The translations under genes and the position numbers were made by a program. The notes under the pieces are model-generated. The model had not been told where the DNA came from. It worked only from the letters and a program-made list of their open reading frames with translations, and ran no database searches. From positions 1 to 64,000 of the forward strand of contig JBBITL010000018.1 of NCBI GenBank assembly GCA_037440765.1: a stretch of DNA of 64,000 nt, written 5' to 3'. Positions within the stretch are counted from its first letter, which is position 1. Every line of letters starts with the position of its first letter. Positions 17,513 to 27,065 of this stretch are shown here, piece by piece. The stretch comes from DTKY01 sp037440765 (GTDB lineage: Bacteria > Acidobacteriota > Terriglobia > Bryobacterales > Bryobacteraceae).

Positions 17513-18757
17513 ATGCGGTTCTTCATCCACAACTTCGGCTGCCGCGCCACGCAGGCCGACGGCGCTGCGCTGGCCTCCGCGCTGGTGAGCGGAGGTTGCC
17601 GGCCCGCGGCCGACAGCGCCGGGGCCGACCTGGTGATCCTCAACACCTGCACCATCACCGCCTCGGCCGACGCCGACGTGCGCAAGGAAGCGAGACGGAT
17701 CCTCCGCCGGAACCCGGCCGCGCGCATCCTGGTCACCGGCTGCTTCGCCGAGCGCGCCCCCGGGGAGGCCGCCGCCCTGCCCGGAGTCTCGTAGGTGGTC
17801 GGCAACACGGACCGGATGAAGATCCCTGAGACCCTCGGCCTGCGGACGGAAAACTCGCCGCAGCCCGCCGCCGTGTGCCGGGACAGGACGCGCCCGAACC
17901 TCAAGATTCAGGATGGCTGCAATTCCCATTGCAGCTACTGCATCATTCCCGCCGTGCGCGGGACGAGCCGCAGTACGCCGCCGGACCGCGTGGTGGCAGA
18001 AGTGCGCGAACTGGCCGGGAGCCACCGTGAGGTGGTCCTGAGCGGCGTGAACCTGGGGCGCTGGGGCCGCGAGCCGGCCATCCGGCTGCGGCTGGCGGAC
18101 CTGCTGCGCCGGCTTCTGGCGGAGACCGGCGTCGAGCGCCTGCGCCTCAGCTCCGTGGAGCCCATGGGCCTGACCGGCGACCTGCTGGATCTGATGGCCT
18201 CGACGGCGCGCATCGCCCGGCACATCCACGCGCCGCTGCAATCGGGCTCGGACAGCGTGCTGCGGCGCATGCGGCGCTGGTACCGGGCCCGGCACTACGC
18301 AGACCGCATCCTGAAGGCCCACAGCCGGATGCCGGACGCCGCCATCGGGGCGGACGTCATGGTGGGTTTTCCGGGAGAGTCAGAAGCCGAGTTCGACGAG
18401 ACCCGCGCCTTGATTGAGAGCCTGCCCCTGACGTACCTGCACGTGTTCACCTACTCGGAACGCCCGGGAACGCCGGCCGCCTCCATGCCCGGACGGGTGC
18501 CCGTGCCGGAGCGCAAGCGCCGCAACCGAGTGCTGAGGAAACTGTCAGAAGCGAAGAACCTGGAGTTCCGCCGGCGCATGGCCGGCCGGCGGCTCTCGGC
18601 GGTGACCATCGGCGACGGCTCCTCCGCGCTTACGAGCAACTACCTGGAGGTTCAACTGGCGCGGCGGAGGGAGCCAAACCGGATCATCGAAGTCCAGCTA
18701 TCCGAGGGCCTGGTCGAGATCGGCCAGCACGTCCTCCACGTCCTCGATTCCCGCTGA
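17513..18757 (+). pseudogene. mtaB: MtaB-type tRNA methylthiotransferase interrupted by an amber codon
   Basis: Both halves are in one frame, separated by a TAG at 17792-17794 within PGVS-stop-VVGNTDRM, where intact MtaB proteins read on. The N-terminal UPF0004 domain has its three cluster cysteines (HNFGCRATQ, ILNTCTIT, VTGCFAE). The radical SAM domain has GCNSHCSYCIIP, HAPLQSGSDSVL and VGFPGESEAEF. A TRAM-like tail follows. MtaB adds a methylthio group to t6A37 of tRNA. A GTG at 17795 could restart translation, giving a radical SAM half without the UPF0004 cysteines. Restoring one codon would give a normal 413-residue protein. The 3' end overlaps the convergent trans-sulfuration gene by 60 bp. 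Read-through or a sequence error are alternatives to inactivation. Confidence 0.8.
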
Positions 18758-19876
18758 CAGGCGCACCAGGTTCCCGGCGATCCCCAAACGTTCCCGCTCC
18801 TGGGGCGGCATCTCGCGATGGGAGCTGATCACCGGGTACAGGATCATGGTGTGCACGTCGCCGAGCGAGGTGGCGCGCACCACCAGCTTCAGCCGGTCCA
18901 GGAAGGCGAAGATGTGCTCACGGTCCGCGCCCCTGACGGCGAAGCTGACCATGGCGCCGCGAAGGCCGGGGGGGAACAGGCGCTCGATTGTGGCGTAGTC
19001 CGGGTGTCCGGCCTCGCCCGTGTAGGCGACGCGCTCGATGCGCGGGTCCCGGCGCAGCCAGGCCGCGATGCGCGCAGCGTTGTCGCACTGCCGCTCCATG
19101 CGCAGCGGGAACGTCTTGATGCCCCGCATCGCCAGGTAAGCCTCAAACGCGCCGAGCAGCGGGCCGTAGGTCCGGGCCAGCGTGCGCAGGCTCTCGTAGT
19201 GTTCCTGATCGGAGACGATGATGCCCCCGAGCACGTCGCCGTGTCCGGCCAGATACTTGGTCAGGCTGTGGACCACCATGCTGGCCCCCAGCTCCAGCGG
19301 GCGCAGCAGGAGGGGCGTGGAGAAAGTGCTGTCCACCACCAGCGCCGCGCCCGCCGCCCTGGCGAGCGCCGCGATCCGGTCCACAGCCCCCACTCGCAGC
19401 ATGGGGTTTGAGATCGCTTCCATCAGCACGCAACCGGGCCCGTGCTCCTCGATGGCCTTCTCAAGCGCAGCCAGGTCGCACACGTCCACGTAGCGGACTT
19501 GGACGCCGAGCGGCTCGAAAACGCGCGCGAACAGGTTGATGGTGGCTCCGTAAAGGGCGTCGGCGGCGAGCACGGACTTGGGCCGGCCCGCCAGCGCCGC
19601 GAGCACCGCGATCTCCAGCGCGGCCATGCCCGAGGCGCAGGCCAGCGCGCCGTGGCCGCTTTCGAGCGATGTCACCAGCTCTTCGAGCGCCGCCGTGGTG
19701 GGATTGCCGTAGCGCGCATAGCTGTAGCCTTCCAGTTCGTGCGCGAAGATCCGGTCCAGTTGCTCGGTCTTCTCGCTGATGTAACTGGCGGCGCCGTAGA
19801 TGGGAGTAGTTACCGGTATCTCGGCTGGCGCCTTTTTCCGGTCGCCGGCGTGAACTGCCCTGGTCTGTATCTTCAC
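18698..19876 (-). CDS. Cys/Met-metabolism PLP enzyme (cystathionine gamma-synthase/lyase family)
   Basis: This 392-residue fold-type I PLP enzyme has the full set of trans-sulfuration marks: TRAVHAGDRKK, TPIYGAASYISE, YSYARYGNPTTAALEE, a PLP-stacking region at DALYGATINLF, VDSTFSTP, and the PLP lysine in HSLTKYLAGHGDVLGG. The C-terminal LVRLSAGIEDVEDVLADL is also typical. It could be cystathionine gamma-synthase, beta- or gamma-lyase, or methionine gamma-lyase; these are not separable by eye. The GTG start lies one base after the cysS stop, so it is co-transcribed with cysS, which fits a role in cysteine/methionine supply. Confidence 0.9.
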   Translation of the reverse strand: MKIQTRAVHAGDRKKAPAEIPVTTPIYGAASYISEKTEQLDRIFAHELEGYSYARYGNPTTAALEELVTSLESGHGALACASGMAALEIAVLAALAGRPKSVLAADALYGATINLFARVFEPLGVQVRYVDVCDLAALEKAIEEHGPGCVLMEAISNPMLRVGAVDRIAALARAAGAALVVDSTFSTPLLLRPLELGASMVVHSLTKYLAGHGDVLGGIIVSDQEHYESLRTLARTYGPLLGAFEAYLAMRGIKTFPLRMERQCDNAARIAAWLRRDPRIERVAYTGEAGHPDYATIERLFPPGLRGAMVSFAVRGADREHIFAFLDRLKLVVRATSLGDVHTMILYPVISSHREMPPQERERLGIAGNLVRLSAGIEDVEDVLADLDQALG

Positions 19877-19877
19877 G

Positions 19878-21278
19878 TTACTTTCTCTTCCAGCGGAGGC
19901 CGTCCTTGGTGTCCTCGAGGATCACGCCCTTGTCCAGGAGTTGCCGGCGGATGCCGTCGGCGCGCGCGAAGTCACGCGCCTTACGGGCCGCCACGCGCTC
20001 CCCGATGAGGGCCTCGACCTCGGCATCGGTGATCGAGGGCTCGCCGGCCGCGGGGCGGATGACGTCGAAAACGCCGTCAAAACGGGCGACAAGATCCAGT
20101 GCGGCGGGGGCGTTGCCTCTGGGGAACCTGCCCGAATCCATGGCCGTGTTGGTGTCGCGCACGTACTCGAACACGGCGGCCAAGGCTTCGGCCGTGTTGA
20201 GGTCGCCGTCCAGGGCTTCCTCAAACTGGCGGAGCGCCTGCGTGGTGCGCCCGGCGAGTGTGGCGTCCTCGCCCTCCGGCAGTCTCTCGGTTTCCAGGCG
20301 CAGCTTGTAGTTGCGCAGGCGCTCTATTGCGGTAGAGGCGCTCTTCAAACCCTCCAGCGTGAAGTTGAGCTGCTTGCGGTAAGGAACCGAGGCCAGCAGG
20401 TAGCGGACTGCTTCCGGCGGACACTGCTGAGCCAGCAGGTCCCGCAGCGTGTAGTAGTTGCCGAGCGACTTGGACATGGTCTGCGCGTCGATCATGAGGT
20501 GCTCGGAGTGAAGCCAGTAGCGGGCGAACGGCCTGCCGGTGGCGGCTTCCGACTGGGCGATCTCGTTCTCATGGTGCGGGAAAATAAGATCCACTCCGCC
20601 AGCGTGTATGTCGAGCGTGTCGCCGAGATACTTCATCGACATGGCGGAGCATTCAATGTGCCAGCCGGGCCGGCCCGGCCCCAGCGGCGTGTCCCAGAAG
20701 TGCTCGCCCTCCTTGCGCGCCTTCCACAACACGAAATCGCGGGCGTTCTCCTTGTCGTACTTATCTGTGTCTATGCGCGCCCCGTCCAGGATTCCCTTGA
20801 AGTCGGCGTGCGAGAGCTTCCCGTACTCAGGGAACGTGGCGACCCGGAAGTAGACCGAGCCGTCGCTCACGTAGGTGTGGCCGCCGGCCGCCAGGCGCTG
20901 GATCAGGTCAACCATGTCGCCGATGTGATCGGTGGCCCTGATCAGGCGCTCGGGACGTTCCAGGCGCAGCGCCGCGGAGTCCTCCAGGAAGGCCTGAGCG
21001 TACTGGTCGGTATACTCGCCGATGGACTTGCCGGCGGCGGCGGCCTGCTGGATTATGCGGTCGTCCACGTCGGTAAGGTTCATGACGTGATCCAGGGCGT
21101 AACCCCTATAGCGCAGCCATCGCCGGAGAACGTCCTGAAACACGAAGGTGCGGAAGTTGCCGACATGGGCGAAGTTCCAGACGGTGGGCCCGCATGTATA
21201 CATGCGCACAGTGCCGGCGGCGGCGGGCTCGAAGGCCTCGACCCGTTGAGTCAGCGTGTTGAAGAAGCGTAGAGCCAT
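19878..21278 (-). CDS. cysS: Cysteinyl-tRNA synthetase
   Basis: This 466-residue class I synthetase charges tRNA-Cys. The zinc-site cysteine and HIGH-like motif occur together (CGPTVWNFAHVGNFR), with DVDDRIIQ, the second zinc segment WHIECSAMSMKYLG, HHENEIAQSEA, and the KMSKS loop as TMSKSLGNYYTL. The DALR-like anticodon region and the C-terminal end RKARDFARADGIRRQL are present. Length is normal. It leads a two-gene unit with the trans-sulfuration enzyme one base downstream. Confidence 0.97.
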   Translation of the reverse strand: MALRFFNTLTQRVEAFEPAAAGTVRMYTCGPTVWNFAHVGNFRTFVFQDVLRRWLRYRGYALDHVMNLTDVDDRIIQQAAAAGKSIGEYTDQYAQAFLEDSAALRLERPERLIRATDHIGDMVDLIQRLAAGGHTYVSDGSVYFRVATFPEYGKLSHADFKGILDGARIDTDKYDKENARDFVLWKARKEGEHFWDTPLGPGRPGWHIECSAMSMKYLGDTLDIHAGGVDLIFPHHENEIAQSEAATGRPFARYWLHSEHLMIDAQTMSKSLGNYYTLRDLLAQQCPPEAVRYLLASVPYRKQLNFTLEGLKSASTAIERLRNYKLRLETERLPEGEDATLAGRTTQALRQFEEALDGDLNTAEALAAVFEYVRDTNTAMDSGRFPRGNAPAALDLVARFDGVFDVIRPAAGEPSITDAEVEALIGERVAARKARDFARADGIRRQLLDKGVILEDTKDGLRWKRK

Positions 21279-21375
21279 AGGCGTTGGGCGGACAGCTACT
21301 GAACCATCCTAGCAGGCTCCCGGCCGCGGCTCCTTACTGCGCCGCAACCTCGTAGGTTACTCTTATGGGAAGGCG

Positions 21376-22926
21376 ATGACACGACCTCTTGACCTGAAAG
21401 CGCAGAATGCACTGTGCCGGACCCTGCTCGAGGCCGCCAATGACGCCATCTGGGTGATAGACCTGGCCGCCGGCCGCGGCGTCTACATCAACCCTTCGGG
21501 TGAGCGGCTGACCGGCTACACGAGTGATGAGATTCTGTCGTGCGACTGGCGGCTGCCGCTCACGCCTGAATCCGGGGCACGGATTGCCGCCGGCCTCTCG
21601 GAGCGGATCGCCGCGTTCGAGTCGGGAAACGAGTCCGCCCGGGTCCGGACAGACCAGATTGAAGTGCTTCGAAAGGACGGTGCTGTCGTTCCGGTCGAGG
21701 TGGTCACCACGCTTGTCGGTGACGAGTCGGGCCGCGCCTGTCAGGTCGTCGGGGTGACGCGGGACATGACCGAACGCAAGCGGGCCGACGCGGAAAGAGA
21801 GGCGCTGCAACTACAGTTGCTTCATGCGCAGAAAATGGAGTCGGTCGGACGCCTGGCGGGCGGGGTAGCTCACGACTTCAACAACCTGCTCACGGTGATC
21901 AGCGGCTACGGCGCAATGGCTATGAGCATGCTGCCGGACTCCGATCCGGCCCGGCCGGCCATAGAGGAGATCCTGAAGGCAGGCGAGCGAGCGGGGGCGT
22001 TGGTCCGCCAACTGCTCGTGTTCAGCCGGGAGCAGGCGCTGGCGCCAGAAGCGCTGGACCTGAACGCCGTGGTAGGGGAGGTGGAGCTTATGGCGAACAG
22101 ACTGGCGGGAGCGGAGTCGCGCGTAGTCGCCAGGCTCGATCCTTCTCTGCCGGCCGTGCTCGCGAACCGGGATCAGATCGGCCGGGTGATCATGAACCTG
22201 GTGGCGAACGCCCGCGACGCGACGCCGCGCGGCGGCCAGATCACCATTGAAACCAGGCTGCGTGATCTGGGCGAAGCCTGTCCTGTGTGCCTCGGCGCGA
22301 CGCGGCCAGGATTCTACGTGGAGCTTGCCGTTCACGACGAGGGAACGGGGATGGACGAGCAGGTCCGCCAGCGCCTTTTCGAACCTTTCTTCACAACGAA
22401 AGAAGCAGGCACAGGCGCCGGCCTGGGCCTGGCGGTTGTGCACGGAATCGTCTCGCAGTGTGGCGGCCACATAGACGTTGAGAGCGTGAAGGGAAAAGGG
22501 GCGTCGTTTCGCATCTGCCTGCCGGTAGCCGCGGCGGCGCGGGAGCCACAAGGGCCGCCGGCGGCCCGCATCCTCGTCATTGACGACGAGAAGGGGGTCC
22601 GGCGCTTCCTTCGGGCGGTTCTCGAGGGGGCGGGCTATGGAGTCCTGGAAGCCGATGGTGGCGAGCAGGCCCTCCGGGCGCTCCGGGAGTCGCCGGTGGA
22701 ACTGGTGATAACGGACCTCGTGATGCCTGGATGGCGGGGCGTGGAGATAGTCCATACACTGAGGCGGGAGGCCCCCTCGGCGGGGGTCATCGTGCTCAGC
22801 GGCACCATAGAAGCGTCCCACCTGCGTGAGGCCGGGGCGCTTGGCGCCCTGGCGGCCCTGGCGAAACCCGTGTCCCCCGGGGTCCTGCTGGCGGAGGTCA
22901 GAACGGCGCTCCAGCCTCGCGCCTGA
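21376..22926 (+). CDS. PAS-histidine kinase-receiver hybrid
   Basis: This 516-residue cytoplasmic hybrid kinase has one PAS domain (about 12-135, YINPSGERLTGYTSDEIL), an H-box (LAGGVAHDFNNLLTVI, phospho-histidine 166), an ATPase domain with N-box NLVANARDA and G-boxes DEGTGMDEQ and GAGLGLAVVHGI, and a C-terminal receiver (about 395-516, ILVIDDEKGVRR, phospho-aspartate 447 in ITDLVMPG, lysine in LAKPV). There are no membrane segments. The H-box type is common in soluble sensor kinases with internal receivers. No separate output regulator lies nearby, so its target is unknown. ATG 21376 has GGGAAGG upstream. Confidence 0.9.
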   Translation: MTRPLDLKAQNALCRTLLEAANDAIWVIDLAAGRGVYINPSGERLTGYTSDEILSCDWRLPLTPESGARIAAGLSERIAAFESGNESARVRTDQIEVLRKDGAVVPVEVVTTLVGDESGRACQVVGVTRDMTERKRADAEREALQLQLLHAQKMESVGRLAGGVAHDFNNLLTVISGYGAMAMSMLPDSDPARPAIEEILKAGERAGALVRQLLVFSREQALAPEALDLNAVVGEVELMANRLAGAESRVVARLDPSLPAVLANRDQIGRVIMNLVANARDATPRGGQITIETRLRDLGEACPVCLGATRPGFYVELAVHDEGTGMDEQVRQRLFEPFFTTKEAGTGAGLGLAVVHGIVSQCGGHIDVESVKGKGASFRICLPVAAAAREPQGPPAARILVIDDEKGVRRFLRAVLEGAGYGVLEADGGEQALRALRESPVELVITDLVMPGWRGVEIVHTLRREAPSAGVIVLSGTIEASHLREAGALGALAALAKPVSPGVLLAEVRTALQPRA

Positions 22927-22948
22927 AGGCGGAGGCCGGTTGTCCCGC

Positions 22949-24070
22949 TCAGACCAGGTCCTGGATGTCGGCCCGGAACCGGCCCGCCGTGTACTGCGCC
23001 CACTGCTCCAGCGCCTGAACGGCGAACACGGTCGAGACGGGATTGACGAAGGGCATGGTCTCGCCCTGCCTGCGTCCGAATCCGAAGCCTCCCCGCGAAC
23101 GCCGGTCGGCGCCGAGGTACTGGAACTCCGGAAGGACGGTCGCTTCGAGAGCGGCTCGTTCACGGTCAAGAGGGACCGCTCCCAGAGCCGCGGCGTACAG
23201 CCTGAGCCGCAGCAGTTGAGCCCAGACGTCGGAACGCTCACAGACGGGGGCAAGCTTTGTGAGCAGGCTCTCCACGCGCCCGATCCCCTCGCCAACTACC
23301 CGGGCGCAATCGGGCCGGCTCGCCAGGGCGAGCAAGCCTTCCAGGAAATAGCAGTAGGCATGCAGGCGGTCCATGAGCCTTTCCGGTTCGGGTTCCGCCT
23401 CCAGGAAGGTTTGGTGTGTGGCCAGACAAGCCGACACCGCCTCTTCGTACAGCTTCCAGTACTCATCCCCTGCGCCGGCGGCGGCGAGCTCGCGCCACCC
23501 CAGAGCGGCCTTCAACTGGAAGCACCCCGGATTACGGCTCCAGCGGCCGTCTCCCGCGACGGGTTGCTTGCCCGGGAGCGCGAGGACAGGGTGATACCCC
23601 GAGGGGCCGCGAAAATCGGTCGCCATCGACCTGGCGCAGCCTACGGCGGCCGCGAGAAACTCATCTTCGCCGGTGGCCCGCCACAGCGCCACCAGGGCGC
23701 GCGCCGCTATGCCCAGATCGAAGAAGTAGGCCAGTTCGTCATGTCCCTGGCACTCAAAGGGCATAGTGGACAGCGCCGGATTCCAGGCGGTGCGCGTGAG
23801 GTACCGGCCCGCCCGGAGCGCCGCCCCCAGGCAGTCCTCGCGGCCGGTCACACTGTGGAGGAAGAGCAGGGCGGAAGCGGCGTAGGCGGTGATCTCGTTG
23901 GACACAGGGCGATATTCCCAGGTGTCGGTGCGGCAGAATCGCGCGACTCCGCCCGACGGTTGCTGAATGCCGGAATTGAGCAACCAGCTCGCGCCGTGCT
24001 GCGTCACACTCCCTGGCATAACCGTGACCGGGAGCGGGGGATTATCCGCATCGAGGAAGGAATTTCGCAT
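22949..24070 (-). CDS. Helical-barrel (six-hairpin-like) protein of unknown function
   Basis: I do not recognise a named family. The 373-residue protein shows repeated helical hairpins with small and aromatic residues (AASALLFLHSVTGREDCLGA, ARALVALWRATGEDEFLAAA, LMDRLHAYCYFLEGLLALA, VSTVFAVQALEQW). This spacing is typical of alpha/alpha toroid folds found in glycoside hydrolases and epimerases. No signal peptide is seen. The start is ATG 24070 (MRNSFLDADN); the frame is open further upstream, but that part crosses the divergent promoter. It diverges from the NHL-repeat gene. A carbohydrate-related role is a guess from fold type only. Confidence 0.6.
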   Translation of the reverse strand: MRNSFLDADNPPLPVTVMPGSVTQHGASWLLNSGIQQPSGGVARFCRTDTWEYRPVSNEITAYAASALLFLHSVTGREDCLGAALRAGRYLTRTAWNPALSTMPFECQGHDELAYFFDLGIAARALVALWRATGEDEFLAAAVGCARSMATDFRGPSGYHPVLALPGKQPVAGDGRWSRNPGCFQLKAALGWRELAAAGAGDEYWKLYEEAVSACLATHQTFLEAEPEPERLMDRLHAYCYFLEGLLALASRPDCARVVGEGIGRVESLLTKLAPVCERSDVWAQLLRLRLYAAALGAVPLDRERAALEATVLPEFQYLGADRRSRGGFGFGRRQGETMPFVNPVSTVFAVQALEQWAQYTAGRFRADIQDLV

Positions 24071-24136
24071 TCTGCCAAGAGTTGCCCATTGTAGCACCGG
24101 ACGGCGCCGGACCAGCCCGGCAGCGCCCGGCGGAAT

Positions 24137-24145
24137 TGCTATACT
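24137..24145 (+). promoter_or_regulatory. Extended -10 promoter element of the NHL gene
   Basis: TGCTATACT is an extended -10 (TGn plus TATACT, five of six consensus bases), 28 bases before ATG 24174. No good -35 is visible, as is usual for extended -10 promoters. Confidence 0.4.
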
Positions 24146-24173
24146 GAGAACTCCGAAGTCTCCAAATTCGATC

Positions 24174-27065
24174 ATGAAGTTCCTTGCGGTCTTCTTCTTA
24201 GCCGCCAGCGCGTGTTTTGCGGGCAAATTTACGACGGGGCAAGCCGCGCGACTGGTCATCGGGCAATCGACCTTCACCGAGCAGTGGCAGGGGGCAGGCG
24301 AATCCGTGGTGGGCGGTGTGGGCGGCATCGCGTTCGCCCAGGATTCGCTCTTTGTGACCGACGCCAACCGGGTGGCCGCCGATCCCGTCAACCACCGGGT
24401 ACTGATCTTCCGGGAGCTCTCCAGGATGTTGCCGGCGCCGACCGCCGAGATCGACTACACGCGCCGGTGTCCGGTCTGTGGAGGCACGGCGTCGGTGGTG
24501 CTCGGCCAGCCCGACTTCGAGGAGACCGCATACTCGACTCCTCCGACCAGATCCAGCGTGCGGACCCCCACCGCGGTCGCCTCCGACGGCGTGCGGCTGG
24601 CGGTGGCCGACTCCGACAACAACCGGGTGCTGATCTGGAATTCGATCCCCCTCACCAACAACACTCCGGCCGACGTGGTGGTGGGCCAGACCAGCTTCAC
24701 GAGCGCCGCGGCGGTGCTGCCTCCGAACGCCGGTTCGCTTCGCGGACCTCAGGGGGTCTGGATCCAGGGCGGAAGGCTGTTTGTCGCCGACACCTTCAAC
24801 AACCGCGTCCTCATCTGGAACTCCATTCCAACCACCAATGGCAAGGCGGCGGACGTGGTCATCGGCCAGGCCGGGTTCAACGTCACCGTGCAGACGGACC
24901 TGATCCAGGCCAGGCTGGATCCCAATCCCCGCAACCTGGTCAGCCCGGTTTCGGTGACCTCCGACGGACAGCGGATGTACGTCTCGGACCTGGGACACAA
25001 CCGCGTGTTGATCTGGAACTCGATCCCCAGCCAGAACAATCAACCTGCCGACGTGGTCGTGGGCCAGCCGGACATGACCAGCGCGGTGGCCAACAACACG
25101 ACGAAACTCTGCAAGGCCATCGGTGAGGGCCGCTCCATCACGGCCGCGACGAACGCGTTTCCGGTGGTCTTCACCTCAAAGGGCCACGCCCTGCGCTCGG
25201 GCGAGGTAGTCGGGATCTCCGGTGCCACCGGCAAGTGGGCCGTTGTGAACGCGGGCTTCCAGGTGGAGGTGCTCAGTGAGGATACCTTCTCCATTGCAGT
25301 CGACTCCAGGGAATTCGGACCGCTCAGCGGCGCGCTGGCGGTGAACGTCTACCCCGGGTTGTGCGGCGCCACTGTGGACTTTCCGCGCTTCGCGCTTTCC
25401 GACGGCACCCGCCTGTTCATAGCCGACGGCGGCAACGACCGGGTCCTGGTCTACGACCGCGTGCCGACCTCCAACGGCCAGGCCGCCGACGCCGTCCTGG
25501 GCCAGCCCAGCGACACCATGAACCTGGCCTCGGATTCGGCCTATGAGTGGCGCAGGTCCAGCGCGGACTCCCTGCGAACCCCCCTGGCGCTGGCCTGGGA
25601 CGGAACGAACCTCTACGTCACGGACCCGTTTAACCGGCGGATCATGGTGTTCACCCTCGCTGACCCTTCGATCCCCTATACCGGCGTCCGCAACAGCGCC
25701 AGCCGCGCCATTTACGCCATTGGCGCGGTCAACTTCGCCGGTCAGTTGAGGAAGGATGACGAGATCACCATCAAGATCGGCGGGACCGAATACAAGTACA
25801 AGCTCACCGAGGACGACAGCCTGGATTCGATCGTCACCAACTTCGCCGGCCTGATCAACGCGGGCTCCGGCGATCCGCTGGTGCTGGCCACGCCGAATCT
25901 CCCGATGGCGACCCTGGTTCTGGTGGCCAGGACCGAGGGCAGTGCCGGCGACGAAATCACGTTGTCGGCCTCTGCCTCGGAGGGCGCCACCATAGTGGCG
26001 ACCGTCTCCGGCGCCACGCTGCGCGGGGGCAAGGACGCCGCCAAGATCGCTCCCGGCTCCCTGGTTATTATTCACGGGGACAACCTGGCCGAGTCGACCG
26101 CGGCGGCCGCCCCGGACGCGAGCCCGCTGCCCACGACCCTGGGCGGCGTCCAGGTATATTTCGACGGCATCCGGGCGCCGCTGCTGTACGTCTCGCCGAA
26201 GCAGATTAACGCGCAGGTGCCCTTCGACGTACACGACTCGACCAGCATCAACGCCTACGTCCGCATCCGCCGCAGCGACGGCCGCGTGACGATTACAAAC
26301 CCCGTGGCTATCCCCATCGTCCCCCAAAACCCCGGCATCTTCGCCTTCGAGGGACAGGACCCCAGGCCCGGCGTGGCCTTGCATTACAGCAGCCACGCCA
26401 CCGCAACCGTCTCAATCGACGGCGCGGGCGTGGCCGGGGAAACCCTCGGCATCTCCATCGAAGACCGGAACTACACCTACACGGTCCAGGAGGGCGACAC
26501 GCTGAACTCGATCCGGGACGCCTTCGTGAGAATGATCAACGCCGACCCGCTGGTGGAGGCGTACCCTTCAAGCATCTGGACCAGGATCCGCCTGCGCGCG
26601 CGGATTCCCGGTCCTCAGGCGAACGGCGTGCGGATCTCCGTCAGCAGCCCCGAGGGAACTTCGGTGATCGTGACGCCGTTCAACGAGGCCCTGTGCTGCG
26701 CCAATGAGGCCGGCAGCCTGGTCACCGAGGACAACCCGGCCCTGCCGGGAGGGACCATCGTGGTTTACGCCACGGGGCTCGGGCTGATCAGACCGGACGA
26801 GGCCCAGCAACTGGTCCGGACCGGTGTGAAATACACGGGCCCGGCGTTCAACGAGCCGGTGGAGTTCGTCTCCTCGCTGGCGGGCGGCAAGACGGCCAAC
26901 GTGCTTGCCACCGGGCTCAAACCGGGGTCGATCGGGATCTACGAGGTGCACCTGGAGCTGAACTCCGGCCAGGAAACCAACCCCTTCACCCAGTTGACCA
27001 TCGCCCAGAGCGACTACATAAGCAACGTGGTGACGATCCCGGTCTTCAATCCCGCGATCCCGTAG
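24174..27065 (+). CDS. Secreted NHL-repeat protein with TIGR03437-type domain
   Basis: This 963-residue exported protein starts at ATG 24174 with a signal peptide (MKFLAVFFLAASACFA). Residues 25-510 hold NHL-like propeller repeats marked by NRVLIWNSIP near 152, 210 and 276 and NDRVLVYDRVP near 421, each followed by a PADVVxGQ-like segment. Next comes a module of about 45 residues (about 528-570, DDEITIKIGGTEYKYKLTED), then a TIGR03437-type domain (about 620-720, DGIRAPLLYVSPKQINAQVP), then a second copy of the module (about 755-800, GISIEDRNYTYTVQEGDT). A last region repeats TIGR03437-like features (GTIVVYATGLGLI). This architecture is a hallmark of Solibacter-type Acidobacteriota. A surface-binding role is likely, but the ligand is unknown. 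Confidence 0.85.
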   Translation: MKFLAVFFLAASACFAGKFTTGQAARLVIGQSTFTEQWQGAGESVVGGVGGIAFAQDSLFVTDANRVAADPVNHRVLIFRELSRMLPAPTAEIDYTRRCPVCGGTASVVLGQPDFEETAYSTPPTRSSVRTPTAVASDGVRLAVADSDNNRVLIWNSIPLTNNTPADVVVGQTSFTSAAAVLPPNAGSLRGPQGVWIQGGRLFVADTFNNRVLIWNSIPTTNGKAADVVIGQAGFNVTVQTDLIQARLDPNPRNLVSPVSVTSDGQRMYVSDLGHNRVLIWNSIPSQNNQPADVVVGQPDMTSAVANNTTKLCKAIGEGRSITAATNAFPVVFTSKGHALRSGEVVGISGATGKWAVVNAGFQVEVLSEDTFSIAVDSREFGPLSGALAVNVYPGLCGATVDFPRFALSDGTRLFIADGGNDRVLVYDRVPTSNGQAADAVLGQPSDTMNLASDSAYEWRRSSADSLRTPLALAWDGTNLYVTDPFNRRIMVFTLADPSIPYTGVRNSASRAIYAIGAVNFAGQLRKDDEITIKIGGTEYKYKLTEDDSLDSIVTNFAGLINAGSGDPLVLATPNLPMATLVLVARTEGSAGDEITLSASASEGATIVATVSGATLRGGKDAAKIAPGSLVIIHGDNLAESTAAAAPDASPLPTTLGGVQVYFDGIRAPLLYVSPKQINAQVPFDVHDSTSINAYVRIRRSDGRVTITNPVAIPIVPQNPGIFAFEGQDPRPGVALHYSSHATATVSIDGAGVAGETLGISIEDRNYTYTVQEGDTLNSIRDAFVRMINADPLVEAYPSSIWTRIRLRARIPGPQANGVRISVSSPEGTSVIVTPFNEALCCANEAGSLVTEDNPALPGGTIVVYATGLGLIRPDEAQQLVRTGVKYTGPAFNEPVEFVSSLAGGKTANVLATGLKPGSIGIYEVHLELNSGQETNPFTQLTIAQSDYISNVVTIPVFNPAIP

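Noticed and set aside
16291..17794. Amber recoding (two in-frame TAG codons in neighbouring genes)
   Set aside because: TAG ends metH and hrpB normally, the AGE gene also has frameshifts, and no suppressor or recoding signal was seen.
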